The notes under the pieces: generated by a model | What the model was told of the DNA's origin: nothing | The model's input: the letters and a program-made list of their open reading frames with translations, nothing else | Databases searched by the model: none | Shown here: positions 23,954-32,980 of the stretch, one piece after another | Position numbering within the stretch: position 1 is the first letter of the stretch | How the letters are laid out: each line of letters opens with the position of its first letter | Position numbers and translations under genes: made by a program | From: Hyphomicrobiales bacterium | GTDB taxonomy: Bacteria; Pseudomonadota; Alphaproteobacteria; Rhizobiales; Beijerinckiaceae | Direction of reading: 5' to 3' | Assembly (NCBI GenBank): GCA_028869185.1 | Contig: JAGWTA010000019.1 | Location: forward strand, 1 to 45,765 | Length of the DNA stretch: 45,765 nucleotides

Positions 23954-25047
23954 AGCGCGCGTTCGCCTTTCTGCTTGCGCTCATGTTCTGCCTGCCCACT
24001 GCGGCGGGCGTGCGCGTGAAGGATATCGCATTCGTGCGCGGCGTGCGCGACAACCAGCTGATCGGCTACGGGCTTGTCGTCGGCCTGCAGGGAACCGGCG
24101 ACACCTTGCGCAATTCGGTATTCACCGAGCAGGCGCTGCAATCCATGCTGGACAGAATGGGCATTGCGGTTCGCAATGGCGTTTTGCGCACGCGCAATGT
24201 GGCGGCCGTGCTTGTCACGGCGGATGTGCCCCCCTTTGTCGGCGTCGGATCGCGCATCGACGTCACGGTTTCCTCGCTTGGCGATGCGACATCGCTGGTT
24301 GGCGGCACGCTGGCGATGACGGCGCTCGCCGGCCCGAATGGCGTTTCCTACGCTTCCGCGCAGGGGCAGATCGCCATCGCCGGATTTTCCGCAGCGGGGC
24401 AAACGGAGCAACTTTCGCAGGGCGTTCCGACGACGGGGCGCGTTGCAGCCGGGGCGTCGATCGAGCGCGAAGTGCCGTCGGCTTTCGACCCGCTTGGCCC
24501 GGTGACGCTGGAATTGCGCAATGCCGATTTCAAGACCGCGACGCGCGTCAGCGATGCGATCAACGCCTATGCGCGCCGCCGGTTCGGCCTGGCCATCGCA
24601 CAGGAGCGCGACAACCGCACCGTCGAGATGCGGCGTCCGCAAAATATCTCCTATTCGCGATTCATGGCGGAAATCGGCGACCTTGCCGTGCAGCCGGATA
24701 CGCCGGCGCGGATCGTGATCGATGCGCGCTCTGGAACGGTGGTCATTGGCGCCGATGTGCAGATTTCGACTGTCGCAGTGACGCATGGCGCCCTTTCGGT
24801 GCGCATTTCCGAAACGCCGGAGGTTTCGCAGCCGGCGCCCTTGTCGCGCGGCAAGACGGTCGTGACATCGCGCACATCGGTCGATGCGCGCGAGAGCGGC
24901 GGCCAGTTCGCCATCATGCGCGGCGCCAGCCTGAAGGCGCTGGTGCGCGGCCTCAACCAGATCGGTCTCAAACCGGCGGGCGTGATCGCGATCTTGCAGG
25001 CGATCAAGACGGCGGGCGCGCTGCAGGCCGAAATCGTCGTTCAATAG
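23950..25047 (+). CDS. flgI: Flagellar P-ring protein FlgI
   Basis: A 365-residue periplasmic ring protein. A signal peptide (about 1-19) is followed by VRVKDIAFVRGVRDNQLIGYG and LVVGLQGTGD, the FlgI signature. The start is GTG at 23950, overlapping the flgA stop. Length is standard. It forms the ring around the rod in the peptidoglycan layer. Confidence 0.96.
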   Translation: MKRAFAFLLALMFCLPTAAGVRVKDIAFVRGVRDNQLIGYGLVVGLQGTGDTLRNSVFTEQALQSMLDRMGIAVRNGVLRTRNVAAVLVTADVPPFVGVGSRIDVTVSSLGDATSLVGGTLAMTALAGPNGVSYASAQGQIAIAGFSAAGQTEQLSQGVPTTGRVAAGASIEREVPSAFDPLGPVTLELRNADFKTATRVSDAINAYARRRFGLAIAQERDNRTVEMRRPQNISYSRFMAEIGDLAVQPDTPARIVIDARSGTVVIGADVQISTVAVTHGALSVRISETPEVSQPAPLSRGKTVVTSRTSVDARESGGQFAIMRGASLKALVRGLNQIGLKPAGVIAILQAIKTAGALQAEIVVQ

Positions 25048-25084
25048 TTCAGTCTGACGCAAGCAGCGCGCGCCAGTGTGCAGC

Positions 25085-25738
25085 ATGAACCGAAAGTTTC
25101 TCGCGCAGGCGTTGGCTGTTCTGGCTGCATTGGCGGCCGCAAGCGGCGCGCGCGCGCAAGCGGAAAAGCCGCTGCGTAAACCTCATATCGCCAAGGCGCT
25201 TGCGCACAAGCCCGCCAAGGCCAAAACGGCGCATCGCGCAAAAGGCAAGGCTGCGCCGCATGTGGTGAAAACAAAAACCGTCACCGTGCCGCAGCGCGCA
25301 GACGCGCCGGTTGTTGCGCCTGGCGTGCAGGATTCCGCAGCGGCGACCCTGGCGCAAAATTACTGCGGCGCCGTTGCCAAAAGCGCGGAAGAAGCGCGCA
25401 ACGCTGCAATCGCCGCGCAGTTGCGCGGGCTCGAGGCGGCCCTCGCCGAACGGGAGCAGAAGCTTGCCGCGAAAATCGACGAATTGCGCAAATTATCGGA
25501 ACGGCGCGCCAAGGCGTTGGCCGCCACGACGGAGGGCGTAATCGCCATCTATGCGAAGATGAAGCCGGACGCCGCAGCCGCGCAAATCGCGCTTCTGGAA
25601 GACGAGATGGCGGCGGCTATCATCGCGCGCCTGCCGCCCCGCCTGTCCAGCGCCATCCTGGCGGAAATGCCGGCGGCGAAAGCCGCAACGTTGACCAATG
25701 TCCTGGCGACGCAGCGTGCGGAGAAACGCCCCTCATGA
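25085..25738 (+). CDS. motE: MotE-like periplasmic chaperone
   Basis: This 217-residue protein has a signal peptide (ending GARAQA), a Lys/Ala-rich basic segment (about 28-70), a coiled coil (about 105-150) and a C-terminal MgtE-N-like helical domain (IYAKMKPDAAAAQIALLEDEMA, then IIARLPPRLSSAILAEMP). This matches MotE of rhizobia, which supports folding of MotC in the periplasm. The location between flgI and flgH is the rhizobial one, and motC is present at 31865. ATG 25085 is chosen over a GTG three codons upstream. Confidence 0.82.
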   Translation: MNRKFLAQALAVLAALAAASGARAQAEKPLRKPHIAKALAHKPAKAKTAHRAKGKAAPHVVKTKTVTVPQRADAPVVAPGVQDSAAATLAQNYCGAVAKSAEEARNAAIAAQLRGLEAALAEREQKLAAKIDELRKLSERRAKALAATTEGVIAIYAKMKPDAAAAQIALLEDEMAAAIIARLPPRLSSAILAEMPAAKAATLTNVLATQRAEKRPS

Positions 25739-26433
25739 AACGTATCGTTCTGCTTTTTGTTTGCGCGTTGGCGGGCTGTGCGGCCGATGTTCGCGATATC
25801 GGCGTCGCCCCGCACATGACTGCGGTGGGGGCTGGCCTCAGCAGCGCTGCGGAAATCCCTCCAACGGTCGCTGCGCCCGCTGCGCCGATCGATTCTGCGG
25901 GCTCGCTCTGGGGCCCAGGGGCCGGATTTCTGTTTCGAGACGCGCGCGCTGCGCAGGTCGGCGATCTCATCACCGTCACCATCGCCATCAACGACAGCGC
26001 GCAGCTCGGTAATTCATCGAATCGTTCTCGCGAATCGAAGATGACCAATGCATTCGACGCTGCGGTCTCGCTTCCCAGCCGATCTGCAAAAGCGAACGGG
26101 TCGGCCAATGTCGACGCGCTTTCCTCGACGACGGGGCAGGGCGCGATCGACCGTTCCGAGAAAATCCAGCTGTCTGTCGCAGCGGTCGTCACGCAGGTTC
26201 TCCCCAACGGCAACCTCCTGATTTCGGGTTCGCAGGAAGTGCGCGTGAATTTCGAACTGCGTGAATTGACCGTGACCGGCATCGTGCGTCCGCGCGATGT
26301 GAGCCGCGACAACACCGTCTCCTACGACAAGATTGCCGAAGCGCGGATCTCATACGGCGGTCGGGGCCGCATGACCGAAGTGCAACAACCCAGTCTCATT
26401 CATCAGGTCATCGATCTGATCAAGCCGTTCTGA
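25735..26433 (+). CDS. flgH: Flagellar L-ring lipoprotein FlgH
   Basis: The 232-residue protein has a lipoprotein signal with lipobox LAGC (Cys15), followed by GSLWGPGAGFLFRDARAAQVGDLITVTI, the FlgH signature, and a C-terminal RPRDVSRDNTVSYDKIAEARISYGGRG. It forms the outer-membrane bushing of the flagellum. It overlaps motE by four bases (ATGA). Confidence 0.96.
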   Translation: MKRIVLLFVCALAGCAADVRDIGVAPHMTAVGAGLSSAAEIPPTVAAPAAPIDSAGSLWGPGAGFLFRDARAAQVGDLITVTIAINDSAQLGNSSNRSRESKMTNAFDAAVSLPSRSAKANGSANVDALSSTTGQGAIDRSEKIQLSVAAVVTQVLPNGNLLISGSQEVRVNFELRELTVTGIVRPRDVSRDNTVSYDKIAEARISYGGRGRMTEVQQPSLIHQVIDLIKPF

Positions 26434-26439
26434 GGCGCG

Positions 26440-26877
26440 ATGTTCGGAAAGATCATTCCTTTCATTCTGGCCGCGGTTCTTTCGGTCGGCGTCGGCGGCG
26501 CCTATGGCTGGTTTGCCCCACGTCCGAAGCAGGAGGCGGCGGCGCAATGCCAGCCTGCCGAACAGGCCGCAGAAGCGGCGCCGGCCGGGGTCGTCCGCGA
26601 AATGAAGCCGATTATCGTCAATCTGGCGGCGCCGCCCGGCGCCTGGGTTCGCCTTGAAGCGGCGGTTGCATTCAAGGCGGACGCCAAAAAGATCGACGAT
26701 GTCGTCGTGCATGAGCTGGGGAACGATTTTGCAGCTTTCCTGCGCTCGCTTTCGGCAAGCGACCTCGAGGGGCCACAGGGCCTTGCGCGGCTGAAGGATG
26801 ATTTGTTCGACCGCGCCACGATCAGGTCTGACAAGAAGGCTCGCGAGGTTCTGATCGAAACGCTGGTGGTGCAATGA
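26440..26877 (+). CDS. fliL: Flagellar basal body-associated protein FliL
   Basis: A 145-residue single-span membrane protein (span about 5-25). The periplasmic domain has MKPIIVNLAAPPGAWVRLEAAVAF and ends with LIETLVVQ, the conserved FliL tail. FliL rings support the stators. It overlaps fliP by four bases. A second FliL-like protein is encoded at 10780. Confidence 0.9.
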   Translation: MFGKIIPFILAAVLSVGVGGAYGWFAPRPKQEAAAQCQPAEQAAEAAPAGVVREMKPIIVNLAAPPGAWVRLEAAVAFKADAKKIDDVVVHELGNDFAAFLRSLSASDLEGPQGLARLKDDLFDRATIRSDKKAREVLIETLVVQ

Positions 26878-27599
26878 AGCTGGCGATTGCGCTCGTCCTT
26901 CTCCTTGCTGCGGGCGACGCCGCAGCGCAAACGCTCGGCCTTGGCGATCTCGGAAAGCCCGGTCCGCTCGTCTCCGGGCGCATCATCCAGATTGTTGCGG
27001 TTCTCTCTGCGCTATCGATTGCGCCGAGCCTGCTTGTGATGTTGACGAGCTTTACGCGGATTGTTGTCGCCTTGTCGTTTTTGCGGAGCGGGCTTGGGCT
27101 GCAAAGCACGCCGGCCAACATCATTATGGTGTCGCTTGCGCTCTTCATGACATTTCATGTGATGGAGCCGACATTCGAAAAAGCATATGCCGACGGCGTT
27201 ACGCCTTTGATGGAAGCCAAAATCGACGAAAAGGAAGCGTTTTCACGCATCGTCGAACCTTTCCGGGCCTTCATGATGAAGAACGTGCGCGACAAGGACC
27301 TGCGCACGATGGAGGAGCTTGCGGCGCGCGGGACGACGCCTGCGCCAACCGACAAGCCGGAATTGCGCAACCTCATTCCGGCATTCATGATGTCCGAATT
27401 GCGGCGCGGTTTCGAAATCGGGTTTCTGATCGCATTGCCGTTTCTTGTCATCGACATGATCGTCGCCACGCTCACGATGTCCATGGGCATGATGATGATG
27501 CCGCCAACTGTCATCGCTTTGCCGATTAAGGTTTTGTTCTTCATATTGATGGATGGATGGAACCTGCTCGTTGCGAGCGTCATTCGTTCGTACTCTTGA
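26874..27599 (+). CDS. fliP: Flagellar export channel protein FliP
   Basis: This 241-residue protein begins with a cleavable signal (ending AAAQ), then about four spans. Signatures: LLVMLTSFTRIVVALSFLR and PALMSELRRGFEIGFLI-like text (here FMMSELRRGFEIGFLIALPF), and the Met-rich gasket SMGMMMMPP. It forms the export channel with FliQ (40569) and FliR (12451). fliO, its assembly factor in enterobacteria, is absent from the window. Confidence 0.96.
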   Translation: MKLAIALVLLLAAGDAAAQTLGLGDLGKPGPLVSGRIIQIVAVLSALSIAPSLLVMLTSFTRIVVALSFLRSGLGLQSTPANIIMVSLALFMTFHVMEPTFEKAYADGVTPLMEAKIDEKEAFSRIVEPFRAFMMKNVRDKDLRTMEELAARGTTPAPTDKPELRNLIPAFMMSELRRGFEIGFLIALPFLVIDMIVATLTMSMGMMMMPPTVIALPIKVLFFILMDGWNLLVASVIRSYS

Positions 27600-27708
27600 T
27601 AGACCCTGTTAACGCGGCAGTAATCCGCCACTGATACGAACGCATCAACGACGGGTTGTGGACCAAGTCCCAAAGGCATGACGCCGAACCGTCGAACCGG
27701 CCGATCCG

Positions 27709-27747
27709 GTATGTCCCCCAAAAACTGAATCTTTCATAGGGACATAC
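27709..27747 (+). promoter_or_regulatory. Leader hairpin masking the flagellin ribosome-binding site
   Basis: GTATGTCCC (27709-27717) and GGGACATAC (27739-27747) are perfect complements: a 9-bp stem with a 21-base loop. The 3' arm contains the AGGGA Shine-Dalgarno sequence (27738-27742) and ends one base before the fliC ATG (27749). When folded it should hide the ribosome-binding site. A second dyad, ACCGG-CCGAT-CCGGT (27696-27710), overlaps the 5' arm by two bases and could compete with it. FlbT, which binds the flagellin mRNA leader in Caulobacter, and FlaF are encoded at 39398-40156. Confidence 0.7.
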
Positions 27748-27748
27748 A

Positions 27749-28648
27749 ATGTCTAGCCTTCTCACTAACGCCTCTGCGCTTACCGCCCTGCAAAATCTCG
27801 CGATGACGCAGAAAAACCTCCAGACCGTCCAGAACCAGATTTCGACGGGTCTGAAAATTTCGTCCGCCGCCGACAATGCCTCGGCCTGGGCGATCGCCAC
27901 GACGATGAAATCCGACATTGGCGCTCTGGGCGCGGTCAATCAGGCGCTTGGCCAGAGCTCCTCGATGATCGGCGTGTTCTCCTCGGCGATCAACAACGCG
28001 ATCAACGTGATGAACAACATCAAGAACGATCTCGTTTCGGCCAAGCAGCCTGGCGCCGACCTGAACAAGATCGGCACGGACATTGCGCAGCAGTCCGCGC
28101 AGTTGCAGTCTGTCGTTTCGTCCTCCTCCTATAACGGCCAGAACTGGCTCGACGGCTCGAATTCGACGATCAACGTCGTCGCTTCGTTCAATCGCTCCTC
28201 GGCTGGCGCCACGTCCGTCGGCACGCTCGCGATCACCGCGCAGGCGCTGATCGGCACGGCGACGGGCACCACGGGCTTCGGTCTGCTGGAAGGCGGCACG
28301 GGCTCGGCCGCCGGCACGGGCACCAACTTCGTGACGGCTACGGTCAGCTCTTCGACGACGAGCGCCCAGCTCGACACGATGATCGCCGACGCCGACAAAA
28401 CGCTCGGCAATCTGCAGACCTACGCCGCCAACCTCGGCGCTACGCAGTCGCGCATCGGCCTGCAGCAGACCTTCGTTTCGAACCTGTCGGACGCGCTCAC
28501 CAAGGGCGTTGGTTCGATGGTCGATGCGGACATGAACGACGCTTCCACCCGTCTGCAGGCCTTGCAGACGCAGCAGCAGCTCGGCGTTCAGTCTCTGTCG
28601 ATCGCCAACCAGAACACCCAGCTCATCCTGAAGCTGTTCGGCGGCTAA
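27749..28648 (+). CDS. fliC: Flagellin
   Basis: The 299-residue filament protein has the conserved N-terminal D0/D1 (NASALTALQNLAMTQKNLQTVQNQISTGLKI) and C-terminal D0/D1 (ending SIANQNTQLILKLFGG), with a short variable centre of about 100 residues rich in Thr, Gly and Ser. It is the only flagellin gene in the window, whereas many rhizobia carry several in tandem. Its codon choice is more uniform than the neighbours (mostly C-ending), as expected for an abundant protein. It is a single-gene transcript: 149 bases of leader upstream, a strong terminator downstream. Confidence 0.97.
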   Translation: MSSLLTNASALTALQNLAMTQKNLQTVQNQISTGLKISSAADNASAWAIATTMKSDIGALGAVNQALGQSSSMIGVFSSAINNAINVMNNIKNDLVSAKQPGADLNKIGTDIAQQSAQLQSVVSSSSYNGQNWLDGSNSTINVVASFNRSSAGATSVGTLAITAQALIGTATGTTGFGLLEGGTGSAAGTGTNFVTATVSSSTTSAQLDTMIADADKTLGNLQTYAANLGATQSRIGLQQTFVSNLSDALTKGVGSMVDADMNDASTRLQALQTQQQLGVQSLSIANQNTQLILKLFGG

Positions 28649-28668
28649 TCTGTCCGACCGCTCCGCAG

Positions 28669-28700
28669 ACGGCCGCGCGAAAGCGCGGCCGTTTTCGTTT
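28669..28700 (+). terminator. Rho-independent terminator of fliC
   Basis: ACGGCCGCGC-GAAA-GCGCGGCCGT forms a perfect 10-bp stem closed by a GAAA tetraloop (28669-28692), followed by TTTCGTTTT. It isolates the flagellin transcript from fliF. Confidence 0.92.
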
Positions 28701-28775
28701 TGAGGCGCGCGCACGCGCCAAGCTGGCGCAAGGTTGAATTGCGAGGATCGCGGCGACGCTATCAGGGCGACAGCT

Positions 28776-30380
28776 GTGTCCGTATTGAAGATTCTGGAAG
28801 ATCCACAAAAAATCGTGCGCTCGATCATGCAATTGGGCCCGCGACGTTTGACCATTCTCGGGGTCGCCGGTCTCATCACGCTGGCGGGCGTCGCCGCTAT
28901 CGCCTGGATGATGAATCGGCCGCAATATGAAACGCTTTACGCCGGGCTCGACCATAATGACGTGGCGGCGATGAGCGCGGCGCTGCGCGAAGCCAATCTC
29001 ACGTTCGACGTTGCGTCGGACGGCGCGACGGTGCTCATCGAAAGCGGCCAGGCGGCGCGCGCGCGCATGCTGCTGGCGGAACGCGGATTGCCGCATGGCG
29101 CAGGCTCCGGCTACGAGCTGTTCGACAAGATGGGGTCGCTCGGTCTCACCTCCTTCATGCAGGAGGTGACGCGCGTGCGCGCCCTGGAGGGCGAACTGGC
29201 GCGCTCCATCCAGGCCATTCAGGGCGTGCGCGCCGCGCGCGTTCACATCGTCATGGCGGAAGACAGCGGGTTTCGCCGCACGAAGCAGGCGGCCTCCGCC
29301 TCTGTCGTCGTGCGGCTTTCTTCGGCCTATGAAGTGAATGTCGCCGGCGCCATACGCCATCTCGTCGCGGCTGCTACGCCCGGCCTCACAGTCGACGCCG
29401 TGACCGTGCTCGACACGGACGGACGCGTTCTGGCTTCCGGCAGCGATAGCGACAATGGCGGCCCGGTTCGCGAAATGGCGCTTGAAAATTCGATTTCAAA
29501 CGCCTTGTCCGACAATATACGGCGCGCGCTCACGCCGATTGTCGGGTTGCGCAACATGAATGTATCGGTCGCCGTCCGGCTGAACACGGACAAGCGCCAG
29601 ACGAATGAAACGATCTACAACCCCGATGCGCGCGTCGAGCGTTCCGTGCGGGTGGTGAAGGAAAGCCAGACATCGCAAAATGCGCAATCGCAAGCGGCTT
29701 CATCGGTCGATCGCAATATCCCCGGCGACAAGCGCGCGCAGGACAGCGGGCGCGCCAGCGAGGAAAACCAGAAACGCGAAGAACTGACCAATTACGAGAT
29801 TTCGACCAAGACGATCCAGACAACCAGCGGCGGCTATTCCATCGACCGGATCAGCGCCGCCGTCGTGATCGATCAGGCAAGCCTTGCCGGCGCCGACGCA
29901 GCGCCGGGCGCAGCGGATAAAAAGCTCGCCGAACTCTCCGATCTTGCCGCATCCGCCGCGGGAATCGTCAAGGAGCGCGGCGATACGATCAAACTGACCG
30001 CCGCCAAATTTGCCGATGAAGCGCGCGACATGGATGCGGTTTCTTCGCCGGGATTCGTGCAAATGCTGACGCGCCAGACCGGCGCTATCATCAATGCGCT
30101 TGCCGCGCTTGGCGTTGCCGCGCTGTTTGCGGCCTTCGGGCTGCGGCCTCTTGCGCGCTCTTTCGCCGATGCTGCGCCCCCGGCTCTGCCGCCAGCGCAG
30201 GAAGCGCCGATGATGGCCGATACGTTCGATGCGGGGCCAATGGGCGATCTTGCGCTGGGGCCGATGAGCGAGTCGCCGCGCGAGGCGACGCAACGACGCT
30301 TGCAGCAGACGATCGATTCCGATGAGGAACACGCCGCTGCGGTTCTCAAGCGCTGGATCCGTGAAGGACAGCCGACATGA
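28776..30380 (+). CDS. fliF: Flagellar MS-ring protein FliF
   Basis: The protein has about 534 residues. The N-terminal span (LTILGVAGLITLAGVAAIAW) is followed by the ring-building domains (YETLYAGLDHNDVAAMSAAL, the FQRALEGEL-like VRALEGELARSIQAI, RAARVHIVMAE) and a second span near residue 440 (IINALAALGVAALFAAFGL); the tail contacts FliG. The GTG at 28776 gives the usual 25 or so residues before the first span; a TTG at 28734 would add 14 residues and is the main alternative. fliF follows the fliC terminator, so it needs its own promoter in the 75-107 bases before it. Confidence 0.93.
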   Translation: MSVLKILEDPQKIVRSIMQLGPRRLTILGVAGLITLAGVAAIAWMMNRPQYETLYAGLDHNDVAAMSAALREANLTFDVASDGATVLIESGQAARARMLLAERGLPHGAGSGYELFDKMGSLGLTSFMQEVTRVRALEGELARSIQAIQGVRAARVHIVMAEDSGFRRTKQAASASVVVRLSSAYEVNVAGAIRHLVAAATPGLTVDAVTVLDTDGRVLASGSDSDNGGPVREMALENSISNALSDNIRRALTPIVGLRNMNVSVAVRLNTDKRQTNETIYNPDARVERSVRVVKESQTSQNAQSQAASSVDRNIPGDKRAQDSGRASEENQKREELTNYEISTKTIQTTSGGYSIDRISAAVVIDQASLAGADAAPGAADKKLAELSDLAASAAGIVKERGDTIKLTAAKFADEARDMDAVSSPGFVQMLTRQTGAIINALAALGVAALFAAFGLRPLARSFADAAPPALPPAQEAPMMADTFDAGPMGDLALGPMSESPREATQRRLQQTIDSDEEHAAAVLKRWIREGQPT

Positions 30381-30955
30381 TGCGCGCGCACAGGCTGGCC
30401 GATCACCTGCAGCGATTCGACCTGCCCGAAATCGCCGCGCCGCCGGCTGCGCCATCGCTGCCGGCGCCCGAACACCACGCCAATGACGAGCCGCATTTTG
30501 TTGAGGCCGAAGCGGGGGAAGCCGTTGACGAGTTCGCGGCGCCGACCGCGCCCGCTGCGCCCCCGGAACCGGATTGGCGTGGCCTTGGGGAGCAATTGCT
30601 GCATCGACTGGATAAAAATATCGATCAGGCGCTCGCGCTGCTGGTCGAGATGACAGAGACAATCCTGGCGCCCTTCGTCACGCAGGCCGCCCGCGCGCCG
30701 CTGATGGCCGCTTTTGCCGAATCCGTACGCGCCGTTGCTGATGCGCGCGATGCGCGCGCGCTGAAAATCAGCGCGCCGCAAGCCATGATCGAGGGGTTGA
30801 AGAGCGCCGGCGCCTTCGGCGATCTCGACGTGCGTTACGAAGAATCCGACACGCCAGACGTCGTGGCGAGCATCGATAAATCCGTCGTCGTGTTGCGCCT
30901 TGCGGCGTTTGCGAAGGCCCTCAACGAGTACGAGCAGTCCCGCCATGTCCGATGA
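30377..30955 (+). CDS. FliH-like export ATPase regulator
   Basis: This 192-residue cytoplasmic protein has a Pro/Ala/Glu-rich first third (about 20-75) and a helical-then-mixed C-terminal half (LDKNIDQALALLVEMTETILAPF, SPDVVASIDKSVVVLRLAAFAK-like). FliH dimers hold FliI in the cytoplasm and tether it to the C ring. The position right after fliF with an ATGA overlap supports the call, but the sequence is divergent, so no symbol is assigned. The stop lies 11 bases inside motB. Confidence 0.6.
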   Translation: MMRAHRLADHLQRFDLPEIAAPPAAPSLPAPEHHANDEPHFVEAEAGEAVDEFAAPTAPAAPPEPDWRGLGEQLLHRLDKNIDQALALLVEMTETILAPFVTQAARAPLMAAFAESVRAVADARDARALKISAPQAMIEGLKSAGAFGDLDVRYEESDTPDVVASIDKSVVVLRLAAFAKALNEYEQSRHVR

Positions 30956-31868
30956 AGAACACGACACACATGAAATCGTTATCGTGAAGCGCCATCATGG
31001 CGGCGCGCATGACGAGCCGCATGGCGGCGTCTGGAAGGTGGCTTTTGCCGATTTCATGACAGCGATGATGGCGTTTTTCCTTGTGCTCTGGATCGTCAAC
31101 TCGACTTCCAAGGAAACGCGCAGTTCGGTGGCGCGCTATTTCAATCCGATCCGCCTTTCGGACACGACGCCCGCGCGCAAGGGCCTGAACGATCCGAAGG
31201 AAGAGGATTTCGACGCCTCCGATTCAAGCGAAAAGGCCGAGCCGAAAAAGGACAAGCAGGCCGGCGCCGAACATGCGGCGGAATCGAAAGACAAAAAGGA
31301 AAAGGACGCAAAAAAGGAAGGCGCAAAGGCCGAGGCGCAGAAAGCCTTTCACGATCCGTTCGACGGTATGCGGGCGGCAAGCGCCGCGATGCAGGAGCAG
31401 GATCAGGAAGCGCAGGCGCTTTACGCCGAAGTGTCCAAGGCGCTTGGCGCCGAGGACATGGCGAAAACGCCGGGCGCCTTCGCGGTCAAGGCCGACAAGG
31501 ACGGCCTGCTGATCAGCCTCAGCGACGGGCTTGATTTCACGATGTTCGCTGTGGCTTCCGCCGAGCCGGAGCCGCGACTGTCGCAAGCGCTCATCGCTCT
31601 TGCGCAGGCTTTGCAAAAGCGGCCGGGCGCGCTGATTGTGCGCGGCCATACGGATGCGCGCCGTTACAAGAGCGGCGATCTCGAAAACTGGCGCCTTTCG
31701 TCGGCGCGCGCGCAAGCTGCGCTCGCCTTGCTTATTCGCGATGGCTTGCCGTCGGCGCGTTTCGAGCGCGTCGAAGGGCATGCCGATCATGATTTGCGCA
31801 ATCCAAACGATCCGCTGGCGCCGGAAAACAGGCGCATCGAAATCCTGTTGCGCAAGGATACGAAGTGA
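30945..31868 (+). CDS. motB: Flagellar motor stator protein MotB
   Basis: The 307-residue protein has one membrane span (about 31-51) with the proton-carrying Asp36 in VAFADFMTAMMAFFLVLW, and a C-terminal OmpA-like peptidoglycan-binding domain (LIVRGHTDARRY, WRLSSARAQAAL, NRRIEILL). Between them lies a highly charged Lys/Glu/Ala stretch (about 80-133). MotC-dependent rhizobial stators also have long periplasmic linkers. ATG 30945 starts the conserved protein; an ATG 15 codons upstream lies within the FliH-like gene. Confidence 0.95.
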   Translation: MSDEEHDTHEIVIVKRHHGGAHDEPHGGVWKVAFADFMTAMMAFFLVLWIVNSTSKETRSSVARYFNPIRLSDTTPARKGLNDPKEEDFDASDSSEKAEPKKDKQAGAEHAAESKDKKEKDAKKEGAKAEAQKAFHDPFDGMRAASAAMQEQDQEAQALYAEVSKALGAEDMAKTPGAFAVKADKDGLLISLSDGLDFTMFAVASAEPEPRLSQALIALAQALQKRPGALIVRGHTDARRYKSGDLENWRLSSARAQAALALLIRDGLPSARFERVEGHADHDLRNPNDPLAPENRRIEILLRKDTK

Positions 31869-32980
31869 AACACGGGGCGCACCGGCTTTCTCTTCTTCTT
31901 CTGCTGTGGCTGGCGCCGCTGGCTGCGCGCGGCGACACGCCTTCGCCTGCGCAGGCGATGAGCCTGGTGGCGCGCGGATATCAGGCGCTGCTGAAAGGAA
32001 CGGCGGGCGCTGATGTGGACAATGTGCGTCTGCTTGCGCGTGCGGGACTTGCGATGCGCCAGGCGCCGCATGCGGCCTGGAGCGTTGCAGCCCACCGACG
32101 TGCGCTCGTTCTTTATCTTCTGTCGGGCGGCGATGGCGCGGCCGCGCGCGATGCAGCGCCGCTTTTTCCCGCCGACGAGGCGCCGCTGGTCAAGGCTGCG
32201 ATGGCCTATGCTTTGGCGCCCGATGGCAAGGACGCGCGCGCGTTGTTGAATTTCGATGCGCTGACGGCGCCAGCCGAAATCGGCGGCGCGTTGGCCTTTG
32301 CGCAGGCGCGTGTCGCCGGAAAGGACGATCCGGGCAGGGCGATGCGCTTGCTCGACACGGCGCGGTTGCTGGCGCCGGGCGGCCTCGTCGAGGAGGCGGC
32401 GTTGCGGCGCGCGGTGTTTCTCGCCAGCGAGACGGGCGACATTAAAGCCTTTTCACTGCGCGCGCGCGACTATCGCGCGCGATTTCACGCGGCTGTTTTC
32501 GCGGCGAATTTCGACGAGACGTTTCGCGGCGCTTTCGCCAAATTCTGGCTGGCGGGGGATGCAAAAACCCGCGGCGTTCTCGAAGACTCGCTCGATCAGG
32601 GCGGGGCAGGCGATCGTGCGACGCTTTATGACCATCTGGCGCGTTCAGCGATGGCGCAACGGGATCTGGAGGGCGCGCGCCGCGCCATGCACAAGGCGGC
32701 GGAGGCGGACGCGCGCTTTGCGGATCGCGCGCGCCTTTGGGATATTGCCGCGCAAGCGCCGCACGACCCGAAGGCGGTTGCCGCAAAACTTGCGGAGGCG
32801 CCGCAGAGCGCGCTTGCGCTCGAGGATCAGGCGTTGATGGGCGCCGCGCGTCTGGTTGCTGCGCGCATTCAGGCGCCGACCCCGCCGGGCGATGCAGCGC
32901 AAGCGCCGCCGTCGCCGGGCGCGGAAAAGGCCGAGCAGATGATGCGCGAGGCCGATGAAGTGCTGCGGGGAGCGCGATGA
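31865..32980 (+). CDS. motC: Periplasmic motor protein MotC
   Basis: A 371-residue secreted protein with a signal peptide (about 1-22, ending AARG) and a helical, TPR-like body. MotC of Sinorhizobium meliloti binds the periplasmic part of MotB and is needed for stator function. Recognition rests on position between motB and fliK, size, export signal and the rhizobial gene set (motE present). GTG start overlapping the motB stop (GTGA). Ends with an Ala/Pro-rich tail. Confidence 0.82.
   Translation: MKHGAHRLSLLLLLWLAPLAARGDTPSPAQAMSLVARGYQALLKGTAGADVDNVRLLARAGLAMRQAPHAAWSVAAHRRALVLYLLSGGDGAAARDAAPLFPADEAPLVKAAMAYALAPDGKDARALLNFDALTAPAEIGGALAFAQARVAGKDDPGRAMRLLDTARLLAPGGLVEEAALRRAVFLASETGDIKAFSLRARDYRARFHAAVFAANFDETFRGAFAKFWLAGDAKTRGVLEDSLDQGGAGDRATLYDHLARSAMAQRDLEGARRAMHKAAEADARFADRARLWDIAAQAPHDPKAVAAKLAEAPQSALALEDQALMGAARLVAARIQAPTPPGDAAQAPPSPGAEKAEQMMREADEVLRGAR

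Noticed and set aside
27600-27748. Sigma-54 or sigma-28 promoter for fliC
   Set aside because: I found no GG-N10-GC pair or sigma-28-like boxes that hold up; only the leader hairpin is convincing.
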